Source: Clostridia bacterium (GTDB taxonomy: Bacteria > Bacillota > Clostridia > Oscillospirales > Acutalibacteraceae). Taken from it: a DNA stretch of 64,000 bases. Shown one piece after another: positions 42,782 through 51,177 of this stretch. Location: the NCBI GenBank assembly GCA_017503785.1, contig JAFVSK010000025.1, positions 1 through 64,000 on the forward strand, given 5' to 3'. A program made the position numbers and the translations under genes. The notes under the pieces were generated by a model. The model had not been told where the DNA came from and made no database searches. It was given only the letters and a program-made list of their open reading frames with translations. Every line of letters starts with the position of its first letter. Position 1 is the first letter of the stretch.

Positions 42782-43016
42782 GCTACACAAATTTTATAAT
42801 CAACGAATTTTAAGGAACACCCCCTATTTATATATAGGGGTATTCTGTCCTATTCTTTTTTCACCAAGTTTGTATTTGGTAAAAATGCAAATTCCGCTTG
42901 GTGAATTTAGGAGTGTATCCTTATTCGTTGAGATTTGTGTAGCAACAATAGGAGTTTGCATTTTTCGTGCACTCTCTTATTGGGGGTGCACTTTTTTTAT
43001 TTGTAAGGAGGTAGGT
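42782..43016 (+). promoter_or_regulatory. Structured leader with attenuator-like terminator
   Basis: The leader has three hairpins in a row: CCCCTAT/ATAGGGG (42821-42840), a 9-bp stem TTCACCAAG/CTTGGTGAA (42860-42905), and a terminator GTGCACTC/GGGTGCAC followed by seven T (42967-42998). The terminator ends 7 nt before the ribosome site of the next gene. Segment ACCAA (42864-42867 region) can alternatively pair with TTGGT near 42876, so exclusive folds are possible. No known riboswitch class is recognised. Confidence 0.5.
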
Positions 43017-43250
43017 GTGGGGGATTTTATCGGCACTAAAGCGATGGCTGAAATATGGGATCGTAAACCATCGCAAATCAAACAATGGTGCAGAGATGGA
43101 AAGATTCCGGGAGCAGAACAAGACAGAAAAGGAAGCCCTTGGAGACTTCCAGTCGATGCATTAAAACCAGAAAAAACAAAAAAGGAGAATAAAAATGGAA
43201 GAAAAAGTTTTAATCAAAAGCGAACAATACAATGTAAAAAAGGTATTTAA
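43017..43250 (+). CDS. Small HTH/excisionase-like DNA-binding protein
   Basis: A 77-aa protein with an N-terminal helix-turn-helix of the MerR/excisionase-like type: GTKAMAEIWDRKPSQIKQWC then DGKIPGAEQDRKGSPWRLPV, followed by a very basic tail. GTG 43017 is preferred (AAGGAGG 5 nt upstream); the longer open frame from 42690 runs through the promoter and leader and is rejected. The last 56 nt overlap the next gene in another frame, so the basic tail may be partly incidental. Confidence 0.6.
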   Translation: MGDFIGTKAMAEIWDRKPSQIKQWCRDGKIPGAEQDRKGSPWRLPVDALKPEKTKKENKNGRKSFNQKRTIQCKKGI

Positions 43251-43914
43251 AATAATGGTGATTGTCGGATTGGTACTTTCTATATTGGGTTCGATAAGTG
43301 CAATTTCTGATAACATGAAACGTTTTGATAGGTGGTATGATGATGCATATGAAGACTATTTAGACCATCAAGAAGATGGTGATTGTGGTTATTATTATGA
43401 TTTCGGTGAAAAATGCTATGATTGTCGAATGATTGAGCAAGGTAAATTAGGATATGCTTTGTCAAACTATTTTGAGTCTTCGTTTTGGATTTGCCTTATT
43501 CCTGTGGCAGCCCTTGCATTAATCGGTGGGTTAATTTTCTTATGGCTTCGTAGTTATGAATTAACTGTCACCGACAAAAGAATTTACGGTAAAGTCGCTT
43601 GGGGCAAGAGAGTTGACCTGCCTGTTGACTCGGTTTCTGCTACTGCAACAATCAGTCTTTTTAAAGGTGTATCCGTTTCTACATCTTCGGGAAGAATTAG
43701 TTTTTTAGTTATCAAAAATGCAGATGCAATCTATAAGATTATGAACAATCTTTTGATTGAGAGACAGCAAGAAAAGGTTAATGCTACCGCTGCTGCATCT
43801 GCTCCAAAAACCGACGAAGCAGACCAACTTAAAAAATTTAAAGAATTATTGGATAGCGGTGTAATCACCCAAGAAGAGTTTGATGCAAAGAAAAAGCAGT
43901 TGTTAGGTCTGTAA
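43195..43914 (+). CDS. SHOCT-domain membrane protein with PH-like module
   Basis: A 239-aa protein with two membrane segments (about 19-36, IMVIVGLVLSILGSISAI; about 97-118, WICLIPVAALALIGGLIFLW). An acidic, tyrosine-rich loop containing CGYYYDFGEKCYDC lies between them. A bacterial PH-like domain (YELTVTDKRIYGKVAWGKRV) follows, then a C-terminal SHOCT motif (LKKFKELLDSGVITQEEFDA). It is AT-rich, unlike neighbouring core genes. Function unknown; SHOCT tails mediate protein contacts. Confidence 0.8.
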   Translation: MEEKVLIKSEQYNVKKVFKIMVIVGLVLSILGSISAISDNMKRFDRWYDDAYEDYLDHQEDGDCGYYYDFGEKCYDCRMIEQGKLGYALSNYFESSFWICLIPVAALALIGGLIFLWLRSYELTVTDKRIYGKVAWGKRVDLPVDSVSATATISLFKGVSVSTSSGRISFLVIKNADAIYKIMNNLLIERQQEKVNATAAASAPKTDEADQLKKFKELLDSGVITQEEFDAKKKQLLGL

Positions 43915-43920
43915 TACATA

Positions 43921-43961
43921 TAAAAAGGGCTATGACATTTCGTGTGTCATAGCCCTTTAAA
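43921..43961 (+). terminator. Terminator of the SHOCT gene
   Basis: AAAAAGGGCTATGACA/TGTCATAGCCCTTT hairpin directly after the stop codon. Confidence 0.85.
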
Positions 43962-43997
43962 ATAACTTGCACCAAAGCAAAAAGGAGAGCAAAAGAA

Positions 43998-44036
43998 AAA
44001 GCCCCGAAACCATGTGGTTTCGGGGCTTTTGTTGTA
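43998..44036 (-). terminator. Terminator of rplM-rpsI
   Basis: AAAAGCCCCGAAACCA/TGGTTTCGGGGCTTTT hairpin just downstream of rpsI on the minus strand. Confidence 0.9.
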
Positions 44037-44054
44037 AGCTCTGTAATGATAGAA

Positions 44055-44459
44055 TCAGCGCTTGGAGAACTGGGGAGCGCGGCGAGCACCCTTCAAGCCG
44101 TACTTCTTGCGTTCCTTCATTCTGGGATCGCGCGTGAGGAAGCCGGCCTTCTTCAGAGCCGGGCGCAGGGCCTCACTGTCGTACTGCAGCAGGGCGCGGG
44201 CGATACCGTGACGGATAGCACCGGCCTGACCGGTAACACCGCCGCCGGCAACGCGGCACTCAATGTCGAACTTTTCGGTCAGCGCGGTGAGAACCAGCGG
44301 CTGACGAACAATAACCTTCAGCGTTTCCAGGCCGAAGTAATCGTCGATATCACGATCGTTGATGGTCACCTTACCGGTACCGTTATACAAACGTACACGG
44401 GCAACGGACTTCTTGCGGCGGCCGGTACCGTAGAAATACGGTCTCTTATTGTAATCCAT
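44055..44459 (-). CDS. rpsI: 30S ribosomal protein S9
   Basis: The 134-aa S9 of the small subunit. Recognisable parts are [20 protein letters not shown] at the N-terminus and the basic tail ending [13 protein letters not shown], which reaches the P-site tRNA. AAGGAGG precedes the ATG. It follows rplM by 17 nt in the universal rplM-rpsI pair. Confidence 0.97.
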   Translation of the reverse strand: MDYNKRPYFYGTGRRKKSVARVRLYNGTGKVTINDRDIDDYFGLETLKVIVRQPLVLTALTEKFDIECRVAGGGVTGQAGAIRHGIARALLQYDSEALRPALKKAGFLTRDPRMKERKKYGLKGARRAPQFSKR

Positions 44460-44476
44460 TGTGAACAGCCTCCTTC

Positions 44477-44905
44477 TTAAAACTCAAACACTTCGGGCTT
44501 CTGGGCAGCATGCTCGTGCTGCGCACCGGCATACACGCGCAAGCGCAAGCCGGCCTGACGGCCCAACGTGTTGTTCGGGATCATACCGTTCACGGCAAGC
44601 TCCATCGCCTTTTCGGGGCGCTGTGCCATTAACGTTGCGTACTTTGTTTCTTTCATATTACCGATCCAGCCGGTGTGACGGTACCACACCTTCTGCTCCA
44701 GCTTCTTGCCGGTCAGAACAGCCTGAGCGCAGTTGATGATGATCACGTGATCCCCGCAATCGACGTGAGGCGTGTAGGTGGGCTTATGCTTACCACGGAG
44801 CAGCACGGCAGCCTGAGCAGCCACACGACCCAGCGGCTTACCGGCAGCATCAATGACGTACCATTTACGCTCGACTTCGCCGGCCTTTGCCATATAAGTG
44901 GACAT
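44477..44905 (-). CDS. rplM: 50S ribosomal protein L13
   Basis: A 142-aa L13, an early-assembling large-subunit protein. It has [37 protein letters not shown] and [14 protein letters not shown]-type central motifs (here [15 protein letters not shown]). AGGAGG 8 nt upstream selects the ATG at 44905 over an in-frame start 21 nt earlier. First gene of rplM-rpsI. Confidence 0.97.
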   Translation of the reverse strand: MSTYMAKAGEVERKWYVIDAAGKPLGRVAAQAAVLLRGKHKPTYTPHVDCGDHVIIINCAQAVLTGKKLEQKVWYRHTGWIGNMKETKYATLMAQRPEKAMELAVNGMIPNNTLGRQAGLRLRVYAGAQHEHAAQKPEVFEF

Positions 44906-44949
44906 GGTGAAAACCTCCTGTTTCATACTCTTTTTTTCACAGCTTGCCT

Positions 44950-44978
44950 ATAATAACACACCGAAAACCGGGTGTCAA
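44950..44978 (-). promoter_or_regulatory. Promoter of rplM-rpsI
   Basis: Minus strand TTGACA (44973-44978), 17-nt spacer, TATTAT (44950-44955). The leader is only about 40 nt, leaving little space for a long L13 leader RNA. Confidence 0.8.
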
Positions 44979-45116
44979 GACCCAATTTCCGTTTTATTTA
45001 ATTTATATCCCTCTCTCGCTCGTTTTCTCTCGTTTTCTCTCCTTTTTTCTCTGTTTCTCACTTTTCATTTCATTTTTTTGTAAAAGAATTTAGGGCTTCC
45101 TTTTCTCGACAGTTTT

Positions 45117-45125
45117 TGCTATAAT
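45117..45125 (+). promoter_or_regulatory. Extended -10 promoter of radC
   Basis: TGCTATAAT (45117-45125) is an extended -10; the -35 region is poor. The stretch 45000-45075 upstream is a pyrimidine-rich run of CTCTC/TTTTCTC units with no gene. Confidence 0.5.
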
Positions 45126-45146
45126 AGGAGCATGCGAGGTGACACT

Positions 45147-45854
45147 ATGTCTAACAACCTTCACGACGGACACCGTCAACGTTTAAAAGAACGGTTTTCA
45201 AAGCACGGGCTGGATCCGTTTGAAAATCATCAAGTACTGGAGCTGCTGCTCTGCTACGTGATCCCACGCAAGGACACCAATGAGATCGCGCATCGCTTGC
45301 TGAAAGAATTCGGCAGCTTCCCCGCCGTGTTTGAGGCCTCTGCGCACGAGCTCTGCCGCGTTGAGGGAATCGGCCCGCAATCGGCCGAGCTCATCACCTT
45401 TTGCGGTCAGCTCATAAAGCGCTATCAAACCGAAAAGCGAAACACCATCCGCTCGTTTGCCTCCATCGACGCAGTCGGCGCCTATCTGCTGCCGCTGTTT
45501 GTGGGTGAACGCAACGAAAAGGCGGTTGTTATGTCACTAAACAACCGCTGGGAGCTGTTGGGCTGCGACGTGCTCAGCACCGGCACCCTCACGGGAACCG
45601 AAGCACGCACCCGCGAGATCGTTGAGATCGCGTTACGGCGCAAGGCGGTGGGCGTGATCTTAGCCCATAACCATCCCGCCGGCTTTGCCACACCGTCGCC
45701 GCAAGACGTGGAAACCACCCGCAAGCTGGCATCAAACCTGCGCCTGATGGACGTACCGCTGCTGGATCACCTCGTCTTTTCGCAAACCGAGTTTTATTCT
45801 CTGCGTAAAAGCCCGCATTACGCGCCGCTGTTTTCCTCTTTCAATCAACAATAA
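45147..45854 (+). CDS. radC: RadC/JAB-domain protein
   Basis: A 235-aa UPF0758/RadC protein: N-terminal helix-hairpin-helix (HELCRVEGIGPQSAELI) and C-terminal JAB metalloprotease-like fold with AHNHPAGFATPSPQDVE, holding the His-x-His and Asp metal ligands. Despite the name, a DNA-repair role is unproven. GAGGTGA precedes the ATG at 45147; the in-frame ATG at 45132 lacks a ribosome site. Confidence 0.9.
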   Translation: MSNNLHDGHRQRLKERFSKHGLDPFENHQVLELLLCYVIPRKDTNEIAHRLLKEFGSFPAVFEASAHELCRVEGIGPQSAELITFCGQLIKRYQTEKRNTIRSFASIDAVGAYLLPLFVGERNEKAVVMSLNNRWELLGCDVLSTGTLTGTEARTREIVEIALRRKAVGVILAHNHPAGFATPSPQDVETTRKLASNLRLMDVPLLDHLVFSQTEFYSLRKSPHYAPLFSSFNQQ

Positions 45855-45896
45855 AATCACCCCGACGAGAGCGAGGGCTCGTCGGGGTGATTTTTC
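45853..45896. terminator. Bidirectional terminator
   Basis: AAAATCACCCCGACGAG/CTCGTCGGGGTGATTTTT between convergent radC and the symporter gene. Confidence 0.9.
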
Positions 45897-45904
45897 TATG
45901 GTCA

Positions 45905-47335
45905 TTAAACCTCGGCGGTTTCCTTGACCTCTTCGTTTTTGGCTTCTGCCTTGGCCTTTTTGGCCTCTTTGGCTTCCTTAGCCACCAATGCCGACAACGC
46001 AATGATCGCAATGACGTTGGGAATGACCATCAGGTAGTTAAAGAAGTCGGTGAGCTCCCACACCAAGTCGTTCTTCAGCACCGAACCCAAGAAAATGAAA
46101 CCGATAGCAATTACCGAATAGATCACGGTGGTCACCTTCTTGTTCTTACCGAACAAATACAGCGCGTTGATCTTACCAAAGAAGTTCCAACTGAGAATGG
46201 TGGAGAACGCAAAGAAGAACAAGCAGATCGCCACGAAAATGTTACCAAAGCTGCCGAAAGACTCGGGGAATGCCGCAGTAACCGCCGCCTGCATCGCGTT
46301 GGTCTTGCTCACGCCCATCCAAGCCGTGCTGCCGTTGGCATACAGGGTGGAGATCACCACCAGCGCCGTCATGGTGAGCACCACGAAGGTGTCGATAAAC
46401 ACACCGATCATGGCCACAACGCCTTGATCGTGAGGCTTCTTCACGTTGGCCTGCGCGTGTGCGTGGGGCGTAGAACCCATACCGGCCTCGTTGGAGAACA
46501 AGCCGCGCTTGGCACCCTGGCTGATCGCCGTTTTAATAGCGATACCAACCGCACCGCCGATGATGGCCTGCGGCTGGAACGCATACTTGAAGATCATGCC
46601 GAAGGTCTGCGGGATCACCTTATAATTGAGAACCAACACGGTCAAACCGCCCAGCAGGAACAGCGTCGCCATCAGGGGAACGATTTTCTCGGTAACCGAA
46701 GCGATGCGGCTGATACCGCCAATGAAGATGAACGCCGAGATCGCCGCAACGATCAAGCCAACCACCCACGTGGGAATACCAAACGCCGTGTTACAGGATT
46801 CGGCAATGGAGTTCGACTGCACCATCGAGCCCATGAAACCAAGGGCCAGCATGGCCGACACCGCAAAGAACACGGCCATGAACTTACCAAACCCACCCGA
46901 GAAAGCCTTTTTAATGTAATATACCGGACCGCCGTACACTTCGCCGTTTTCGTCGGTAACGCGCGTTTTCTGCGCAAGAACAGCTTCGGCGTAAATGGTG
47001 GCCATGCCCAAAAACGCAATGATCCACATCCAGAAAATAGCACCGGGGCCACCGGTCAGAATAGCGCCCGAGGCACCCACGATGTTACCGGTACCCACCT
47101 GCGCCGCAATGGCCGTGGCCAACGCTTGGAACGAGCTGAGACCGCCCGCCTGCTTGCCGCCGCGCAGTTTCATGTTACCGAACACCTTTTTCATACCCTC
47201 ACCAAAGCAGCGCACCTGCACAAAACGGGTGCGGACGGTGAAGAGGATACCGGTGCCGATCAAGAGAATGATCAGAACGTAGTCTGTCAAATAGGTGTTG
47301 ATCGTCGCCACGATCTTGAGTAATGCTTCTTCCAC
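45905..47335 (-). CDS. Sodium:alanine/glycine symporter, AGCS family
   Basis: A 476-aa polytopic membrane transporter with about eleven helices. The AGCS signature region LSSFQALATAIAAQVGTGNI is followed by VGASGAILTGGPGAIFWMW, and further family stretches are NEAGMGSTPHAHA and GPVYYIKKAF. It imports glycine or alanine with Na+. The start is GTG with GAGGAGGAG upstream. A tandem glycine riboswitch lies in its leader, which makes glycine the likely main substrate. The C-terminal tail is Lys/Glu/Ala-rich and cytoplasmic. Confidence 0.95.
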   Translation of the reverse strand: MEEALLKIVATINTYLTDYVLIILLIGTGILFTVRTRFVQVRCFGEGMKKVFGNMKLRGGKQAGGLSSFQALATAIAAQVGTGNIVGASGAILTGGPGAIFWMWIIAFLGMATIYAEAVLAQKTRVTDENGEVYGGPVYYIKKAFSGGFGKFMAVFFAVSAMLALGFMGSMVQSNSIAESCNTAFGIPTWVVGLIVAAISAFIFIGGISRIASVTEKIVPLMATLFLLGGLTVLVLNYKVIPQTFGMIFKYAFQPQAIIGGAVGIAIKTAISQGAKRGLFSNEAGMGSTPHAHAQANVKKPHDQGVVAMIGVFIDTFVVLTMTALVVISTLYANGSTAWMGVSKTNAMQAAVTAAFPESFGSFGNIFVAICLFFFAFSTILSWNFFGKINALYLFGKNKKVTTVIYSVIAIGFIFLGSVLKNDLVWELTDFFNYLMVIPNVIAIIALSALVAKEAKEAKKAKAEAKNEEVKETAEV

Positions 47336-47350
47336 AATAGCTCCTCCTCG

Positions 47351-47386
47351 AAAATAAAACGAACCGCCCTAAACAGAGCGGTTCGC
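47351..47386 (-). terminator. Expression-platform terminator of the glycine riboswitch
   Basis: On the minus strand GCGAACCGCTC/GGGCGGTTCG is followed by TTTTATTTT, 15 nt before the ribosome site of the symporter. A second hairpin just upstream (CACCAAGCC/GGCATTGGTG with TTTTTG, 47395-47427) may also take part. Confidence 0.7.
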
Positions 47387-47423
47387 AAAAACACAAAAAG
47401 GCACCAATGCCGTTCGGCTTGGT

Positions 47424-47605
47424 GGTGTTGCCTTTGTCCTTTTGCCTGAGAGATTCCCGCTGCTGCGTGTTGCCCCTTCGGCCCTCATTGTACATGAGCG
47501 TCTCCAAAGTCCTATCTGTTTACAGTCTTTATCCGTTGCCGGACACCTGAGAGTGTTGCTCCTTCGGTTGCGGAACCCGCATTTCCTGCAAACATCACAT
47601 AGGCG
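47424..47605 (-). promoter_or_regulatory. Tandem glycine riboswitch
   Basis: Two glycine aptamers in a row on the minus strand. The distal one (about 47514-47605) reads ACCGAAGGAGCAA then ACTCTCAGG; the proximal one (about 47424-47513) reads GCCGAAGGGGCAA then TCTCTCAGGCAAAAGGAC. These are the conserved cores of the family, joined by a short linker around GGACTTTGGAGACG. It lies between the promoter at 47622-47650 and the symporter, so glycine controls transporter expression. Confidence 0.93.
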
Positions 47606-47621
47606 TATTCGATTGTGAATT

Positions 47622-47650
47622 ATTATACACCGCCATTCGCGAAAATGCAA
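47622..47650 (-). promoter_or_regulatory. Promoter of the glycine riboswitch and symporter
   Basis: Minus strand TTGCAT (47645-47650), 17-nt spacer, TATAAT (47622-47627). Confidence 0.8.
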
Positions 47651-47658
47651 GACCTTTC

Positions 47659-47687
47659 TTGCATTTTTTTACAGTATGGTGTACAAT
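47659..47687 (+). promoter_or_regulatory. Promoter of the ABC exporter operon
   Basis: TTGCAT (47659-47664), 17-nt spacer, TACAAT (47682-47687), back-to-back with the riboswitch promoter. Confidence 0.7.
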
Positions 47688-47705
47688 TTTGATGAGGTGT
47701 TCCAA

Positions 47706-49457
47706 ATGAAAGAAAAACGTACCAACAACGGCGCTCTGCTGCGCCGCTTTTTACCCTACTTCCGCGAGTTTATCGGCGTGGTCGTGCTCGACCTTTTCTG
47801 TGCATCGCTCACCACCGTGTGCGAGCTGGTGCTACCGCTGATGGTGCGCTTTATCACCGACAAAGCCATGACCGACATTTCCGCCTTAACCGTAAAAACG
47901 GTGCTTTCAATCGGTATATTATACATTGTACTGCGCCTGATCGACACCGCTGCCAACTACTATATGACCTCCATCGGTCATATCATGGGCACTCGCATTG
48001 AAACCAAAATGCGCAGCGATCTGTTCCGTCACTTGCAAAAGCTGCCGTTTTCATACTACGATGAAACCAAGGTCGGCACGCTCATGTCCCGCATCACCAG
48101 CGATCTGTTCGACGTTACCGAGTTTGCACATCATTGCCCCGAAGAGTTTTTTATTGCGGGCATTAAGATCATCGTATCGTTCATCATTCTTTGCGGCGTC
48201 AACGTGTGGCTCACGCTCATCATTTTTGCCATTGCGCCGCTGATGCTGATCGTGTGCATCCCCTTCCGCCGCCGCATGAAGGAGGGCTTCCGCCATTCTC
48301 GCGTGGTGGTAGGCGAGATCAACTCCCAAGTAGAAGACAGCCTGCTCGGTATTCGCGTGGTAAAATCGTTCGCCAACGAAGCCGTCGAACTGGAAAAATT
48401 CGAAAACGGCAACCGCAAGTTCTTGGAGATCAAGCGCAAGGTCTACCACGCAATGGCCGGCTTCACGGGCGTTACCCGCTTTTTCGACGGATTAATGTAT
48501 ATCGCCGTGGTAATTGCCGGCGCGCTGTTTCTCATTAACGGCGCCATCACCGCCGCCGATTTTGTGGCGTATCTGCTGTACGTTTCCACGCTGATCTCCT
48601 CGGTGCGCCGCATCATTGAATTTACCGAACAGTTCTACCGCGGCATGACCGGCATTGAACGCTTTGCCGAAATCCTTGACACACCTGTCACTATCGCAGA
48701 TAAAGACGATGCCGTGGAGCTGCCACAGGTGCGCGGCGACATTACCTTCCGCGACGTCACCTTCCGCTACAATGAAGGCGGCGAGGACGTGCTGCATCAC
48801 TTGAATCTGACAGTCGAGGCCGGAAAAACCATCGCATTGGTCGGCCCGTCGGGAGGCGGCAAAACCACCCTGTGCGGCCTGGTTCCCCGCTTTTATGACA
48901 TTGCCGACGGCAGCGTGATGCTGGACGGCGTAGACGTGCGCGACCTGTCCCTTGCCTCTCTGCGCCGTGCCATCGGCGTGGTACAGCAAGACGTGTATCT
49001 GTTCTCCGGCAGCGTTTATGAAAACATCGCCTACGGCAAGCCGGGCGCCACGCGTGAAGAGGTGGAGGAAGCCGCTCGTTTGGCCGGTGCCGAGGAATTT
49101 ATCCGCTTGCTGCCCGACGGCTACGACACCTACGTAGGCGAACGCGGTGTTAAGCTTTCGGGCGGTCAAAAGCAACGCATCTCCATCGCACGCGTGTTCT
49201 TAAAAGACCCTCCGGTGCTCATTTTAGACGAAGCCACCAGCGCGTTGGATAACGAATCCGAACTCATCGTTCAGCAATCGCTGGAGCGGCTGGCCAAGGG
49301 CCGCACCACCTTTATTGTTGCCCATCGGTTAACCACCGTGCGCAACGCCGACGTTATTGCCGTCATCACGCGCGATGGCATTGCCGAAATGGGCACACAC
49401 GCCGAGCTTATGGCTCAAGACGGCACCTATGCTTCGCTCTACCGCTTGTACGAATAA
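47706..49457 (+). CDS. ABC exporter, fused permease-ATPase
   Basis: A 583-aa type I (MsbA/BmrA-like) ABC half-transporter. Six membrane helices fill residues 1-310. The nucleotide-binding domain has Walker A GPSGGGKTT (about 381), Q-loop QQDVYLFSG, signature KLSGGQKQR, Walker B VLILDEATSALD and H-loop VAHRL. GAGGTG precedes ATG 47706; the open frame upstream overlaps the promoter. It may act as a homodimer because no second half-transporter is adjacent. Substrate unknown (drug, lipid or peptide). Confidence 0.92.
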   Translation: MKEKRTNNGALLRRFLPYFREFIGVVVLDLFCASLTTVCELVLPLMVRFITDKAMTDISALTVKTVLSIGILYIVLRLIDTAANYYMTSIGHIMGTRIETKMRSDLFRHLQKLPFSYYDETKVGTLMSRITSDLFDVTEFAHHCPEEFFIAGIKIIVSFIILCGVNVWLTLIIFAIAPLMLIVCIPFRRRMKEGFRHSRVVVGEINSQVEDSLLGIRVVKSFANEAVELEKFENGNRKFLEIKRKVYHAMAGFTGVTRFFDGLMYIAVVIAGALFLINGAITAADFVAYLLYVSTLISSVRRIIEFTEQFYRGMTGIERFAEILDTPVTIADKDDAVELPQVRGDITFRDVTFRYNEGGEDVLHHLNLTVEAGKTIALVGPSGGGKTTLCGLVPRFYDIADGSVMLDGVDVRDLSLASLRRAIGVVQQDVYLFSGSVYENIAYGKPGATREEVEEAARLAGAEEFIRLLPDGYDTYVGERGVKLSGGQKQRISIARVFLKDPPVLILDEATSALDNESELIVQQSLERLAKGRTTFIVAHRLTTVRNADVIAVITRDGIAEMGTHAELMAQDGTYASLYRLYE

Positions 49458-49467
49458 GGAGAGTATC

Positions 49468-50370
49468 ATGAAACGCTTTGATATGCACATTCACGCCGCA
49501 AACGCTCCCGCCGATCCCGAGGGGCTGCTTGCGCGCATGGAAGCAGCCGGCATTTACGGCGGTTGCATTTTTTCCAATCACCCCAATCATAACACCGATC
49601 CCATCGGCACGTCCTTTGACGAGCGCCTACAGGAGGTCCTCGATTGGACTCGCGGATATGAGGATCGCCTGTTTCCCGTTATGCGTATCCATCCGTACGA
49701 GGATGGCATTCTGGAAAACATTCATAAAGCCGTGGAGCTGGGCGCCAAAGCCTTTAAAATTATTTGCTTGGATTTCTACGTGTACGAAGATCAAAGCATG
49801 AAGGTGTTGTCCGAGATCGCCTCGCTGGGCAAGCCCGTCTTTTTCCACTCGGGCATTTTGTGGAGCGGCACCCCCAACTCGCAATACAGTCAACCGCTGA
49901 CATTTGAACCCCTGCTGGATATTCCCGGTCTTCGCTTTTCGATGGGGCACTGCTCTTGGCCGTGGCACGACGACTGCATTGCCCTGTACGGCAAATTTCT
50001 GCACGCATTAACGGTGGATCCCAACCGCGCGGAAATGTTCTTCGACATCACCCCCGGTACACCGCTGATCTACCGCGAAGAGCTGCTCACCAAGCTGTAC
50101 ACCGTCGGATACGACGTTCCCGATAATATTATGTTTGGAACCGACGCTACCGCGCATCGGTATAACGCCGATTGGACCGCCAAGTGGCTAAAGGCCGACG
50201 GCGAGATCTTAGACCGCTTAGGCGTGGACGACACGTTAAAGCAGAAACTGTACCACGACAACGTGTTGCGGTTCTTAGGCCTCAAAGAAAAAGATTTCAC
50301 CCACGTTTGCCCCGCCTGTGACGGGTTTGTTTCGTGGGCTCCGGGGGTGTCCAGAGATGATTGTCGATAA
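49468..50370 (+). CDS. Amidohydrolase-2 family metal-dependent hydrolase
   Basis: A 300-aa TIM-barrel protein of the amidohydrolase-related (ACMSD-like) family. Metal motif DMHIHAANA is at residues 5-13; further landmarks are MRIHPYEDG, AFKIICLDF with the barrel Lys, FFHSGILWSG, MGHCSWPW and MFGTDATAHR with the catalytic Asp. The reaction could be hydrolysis or decarboxylation; substrate unknown. AAGGAG precedes the ATG. It overlaps the next gene by 14 nt. Confidence 0.82.
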   Translation: MKRFDMHIHAANAPADPEGLLARMEAAGIYGGCIFSNHPNHNTDPIGTSFDERLQEVLDWTRGYEDRLFPVMRIHPYEDGILENIHKAVELGAKAFKIICLDFYVYEDQSMKVLSEIASLGKPVFFHSGILWSGTPNSQYSQPLTFEPLLDIPGLRFSMGHCSWPWHDDCIALYGKFLHALTVDPNRAEMFFDITPGTPLIYREELLTKLYTVGYDVPDNIMFGTDATAHRYNADWTAKWLKADGEILDRLGVDDTLKQKLYHDNVLRFLGLKEKDFTHVCPACDGFVSWAPGVSRDDCR

Positions 50371-51139
50371 CCGCTTACTGCGCGAATGGTACACGCGCTT
50401 GCACTTCCCCTCTCGCTACGACGAAGCCTTTGCCGCACTGTTGGGCACCACCGCAACCGCTGTAAATGAGGAGTTTGGCGATACTGCGCAGGCCAACGTT
50501 CTCACGGCCCTGTACCGCTGCGAGCAGCTAAAACAGGACTATGCACGGTTGGGCTTGCCCGAACAGGTGCTGCTGGACACCTTGTCCGACGTGGTGATCT
50601 GGACCGACACGTGGTACAGCATGCACGAAGAATTCGGTTTAATGGAGATCGGCTGGCTACAGCATCATTTTTCTGCCAAGCTGTTCCGCCTGGGGCGTTT
50701 ACAATTCTGCATGGGGACCGCACACCACGCCATTCCCGAAGCAGGCCTTGCCGAGGGCGACCCCGTGATGGAGGTGCACATTCCCTCGGGCGGTGCGATG
50801 CGCCTTGAGGATTGCAAGGCTTCCATTGCCGCGGCGCGCACGTTCTTTGCCGAGTACTTCCCCGCGTTTCGTTACGAAACGTTCACCTGCCATTCGTGGC
50901 TGCTCGACAAAACGCTCACGCAGTTTTTAAACGAAGGTTCCAACATTCTGCAATTCCAAACGCTGTTCACCGTGGCACAAAACGACCGCTCCGATGCCAT
51001 ACTGAAATATATCTTCCGCTGGGATGCCACGCGCGACACGCTGGATCGGTTTGAACCGCAAAGCAAGCTCGCCGCCGCCGTAAAACCGTTTGCACAAAAC
51101 GGCGGCGTGCTGTACGAATCCCTTGGTTGGTTTAAATAA
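50357..51139 (+). CDS. Acyltransferase-domain protein (DUF5596-like)
   Basis: A 260-aa protein resembling the acyltransferase-domain family found across Clostridia, with LMEIGWLQHHFSAKLFRLGR, MEVHIPSGGAMRLEDC, FFAEYFP and TCHSWLLDKTL then FLNEGSNILQF. A GNAT-like acyl transfer is suggested by family annotation, but I see no clear acetyl-CoA loop. Its start lies inside the end of the amidohydrolase gene, so the two proteins are translationally coupled and may act on the same substrate. Confidence 0.65.
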   Translation: MIVDNRLLREWYTRLHFPSRYDEAFAALLGTTATAVNEEFGDTAQANVLTALYRCEQLKQDYARLGLPEQVLLDTLSDVVIWTDTWYSMHEEFGLMEIGWLQHHFSAKLFRLGRLQFCMGTAHHAIPEAGLAEGDPVMEVHIPSGGAMRLEDCKASIAAARTFFAEYFPAFRYETFTCHSWLLDKTLTQFLNEGSNILQFQTLFTVAQNDRSDAILKYIFRWDATRDTLDRFEPQSKLAAAVKPFAQNGGVLYESLGWFK

Positions 51140-51177
51140 AAAGAACCGCTGATTACAAATCAGCGGTTCTTTTTTGT
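51138..51177. terminator. Bidirectional terminator
   Basis: AAAAGAACCGCTGATT/AATCAGCGGTTCTTTT hairpin between convergent genes. Confidence 0.9.

Noticed and set aside
42690-43016. N-terminal extension of the HTH gene to 42690
   Set aside because: The extension runs through a consensus promoter and terminator hairpin; the GTG at 43017 has an excellent ribosome site.
45000-45075. Regulatory RNA in the CT-rich tract before radC
   Set aside because: A low-complexity pyrimidine run with no stable hairpin or promoter of its own that I can see.
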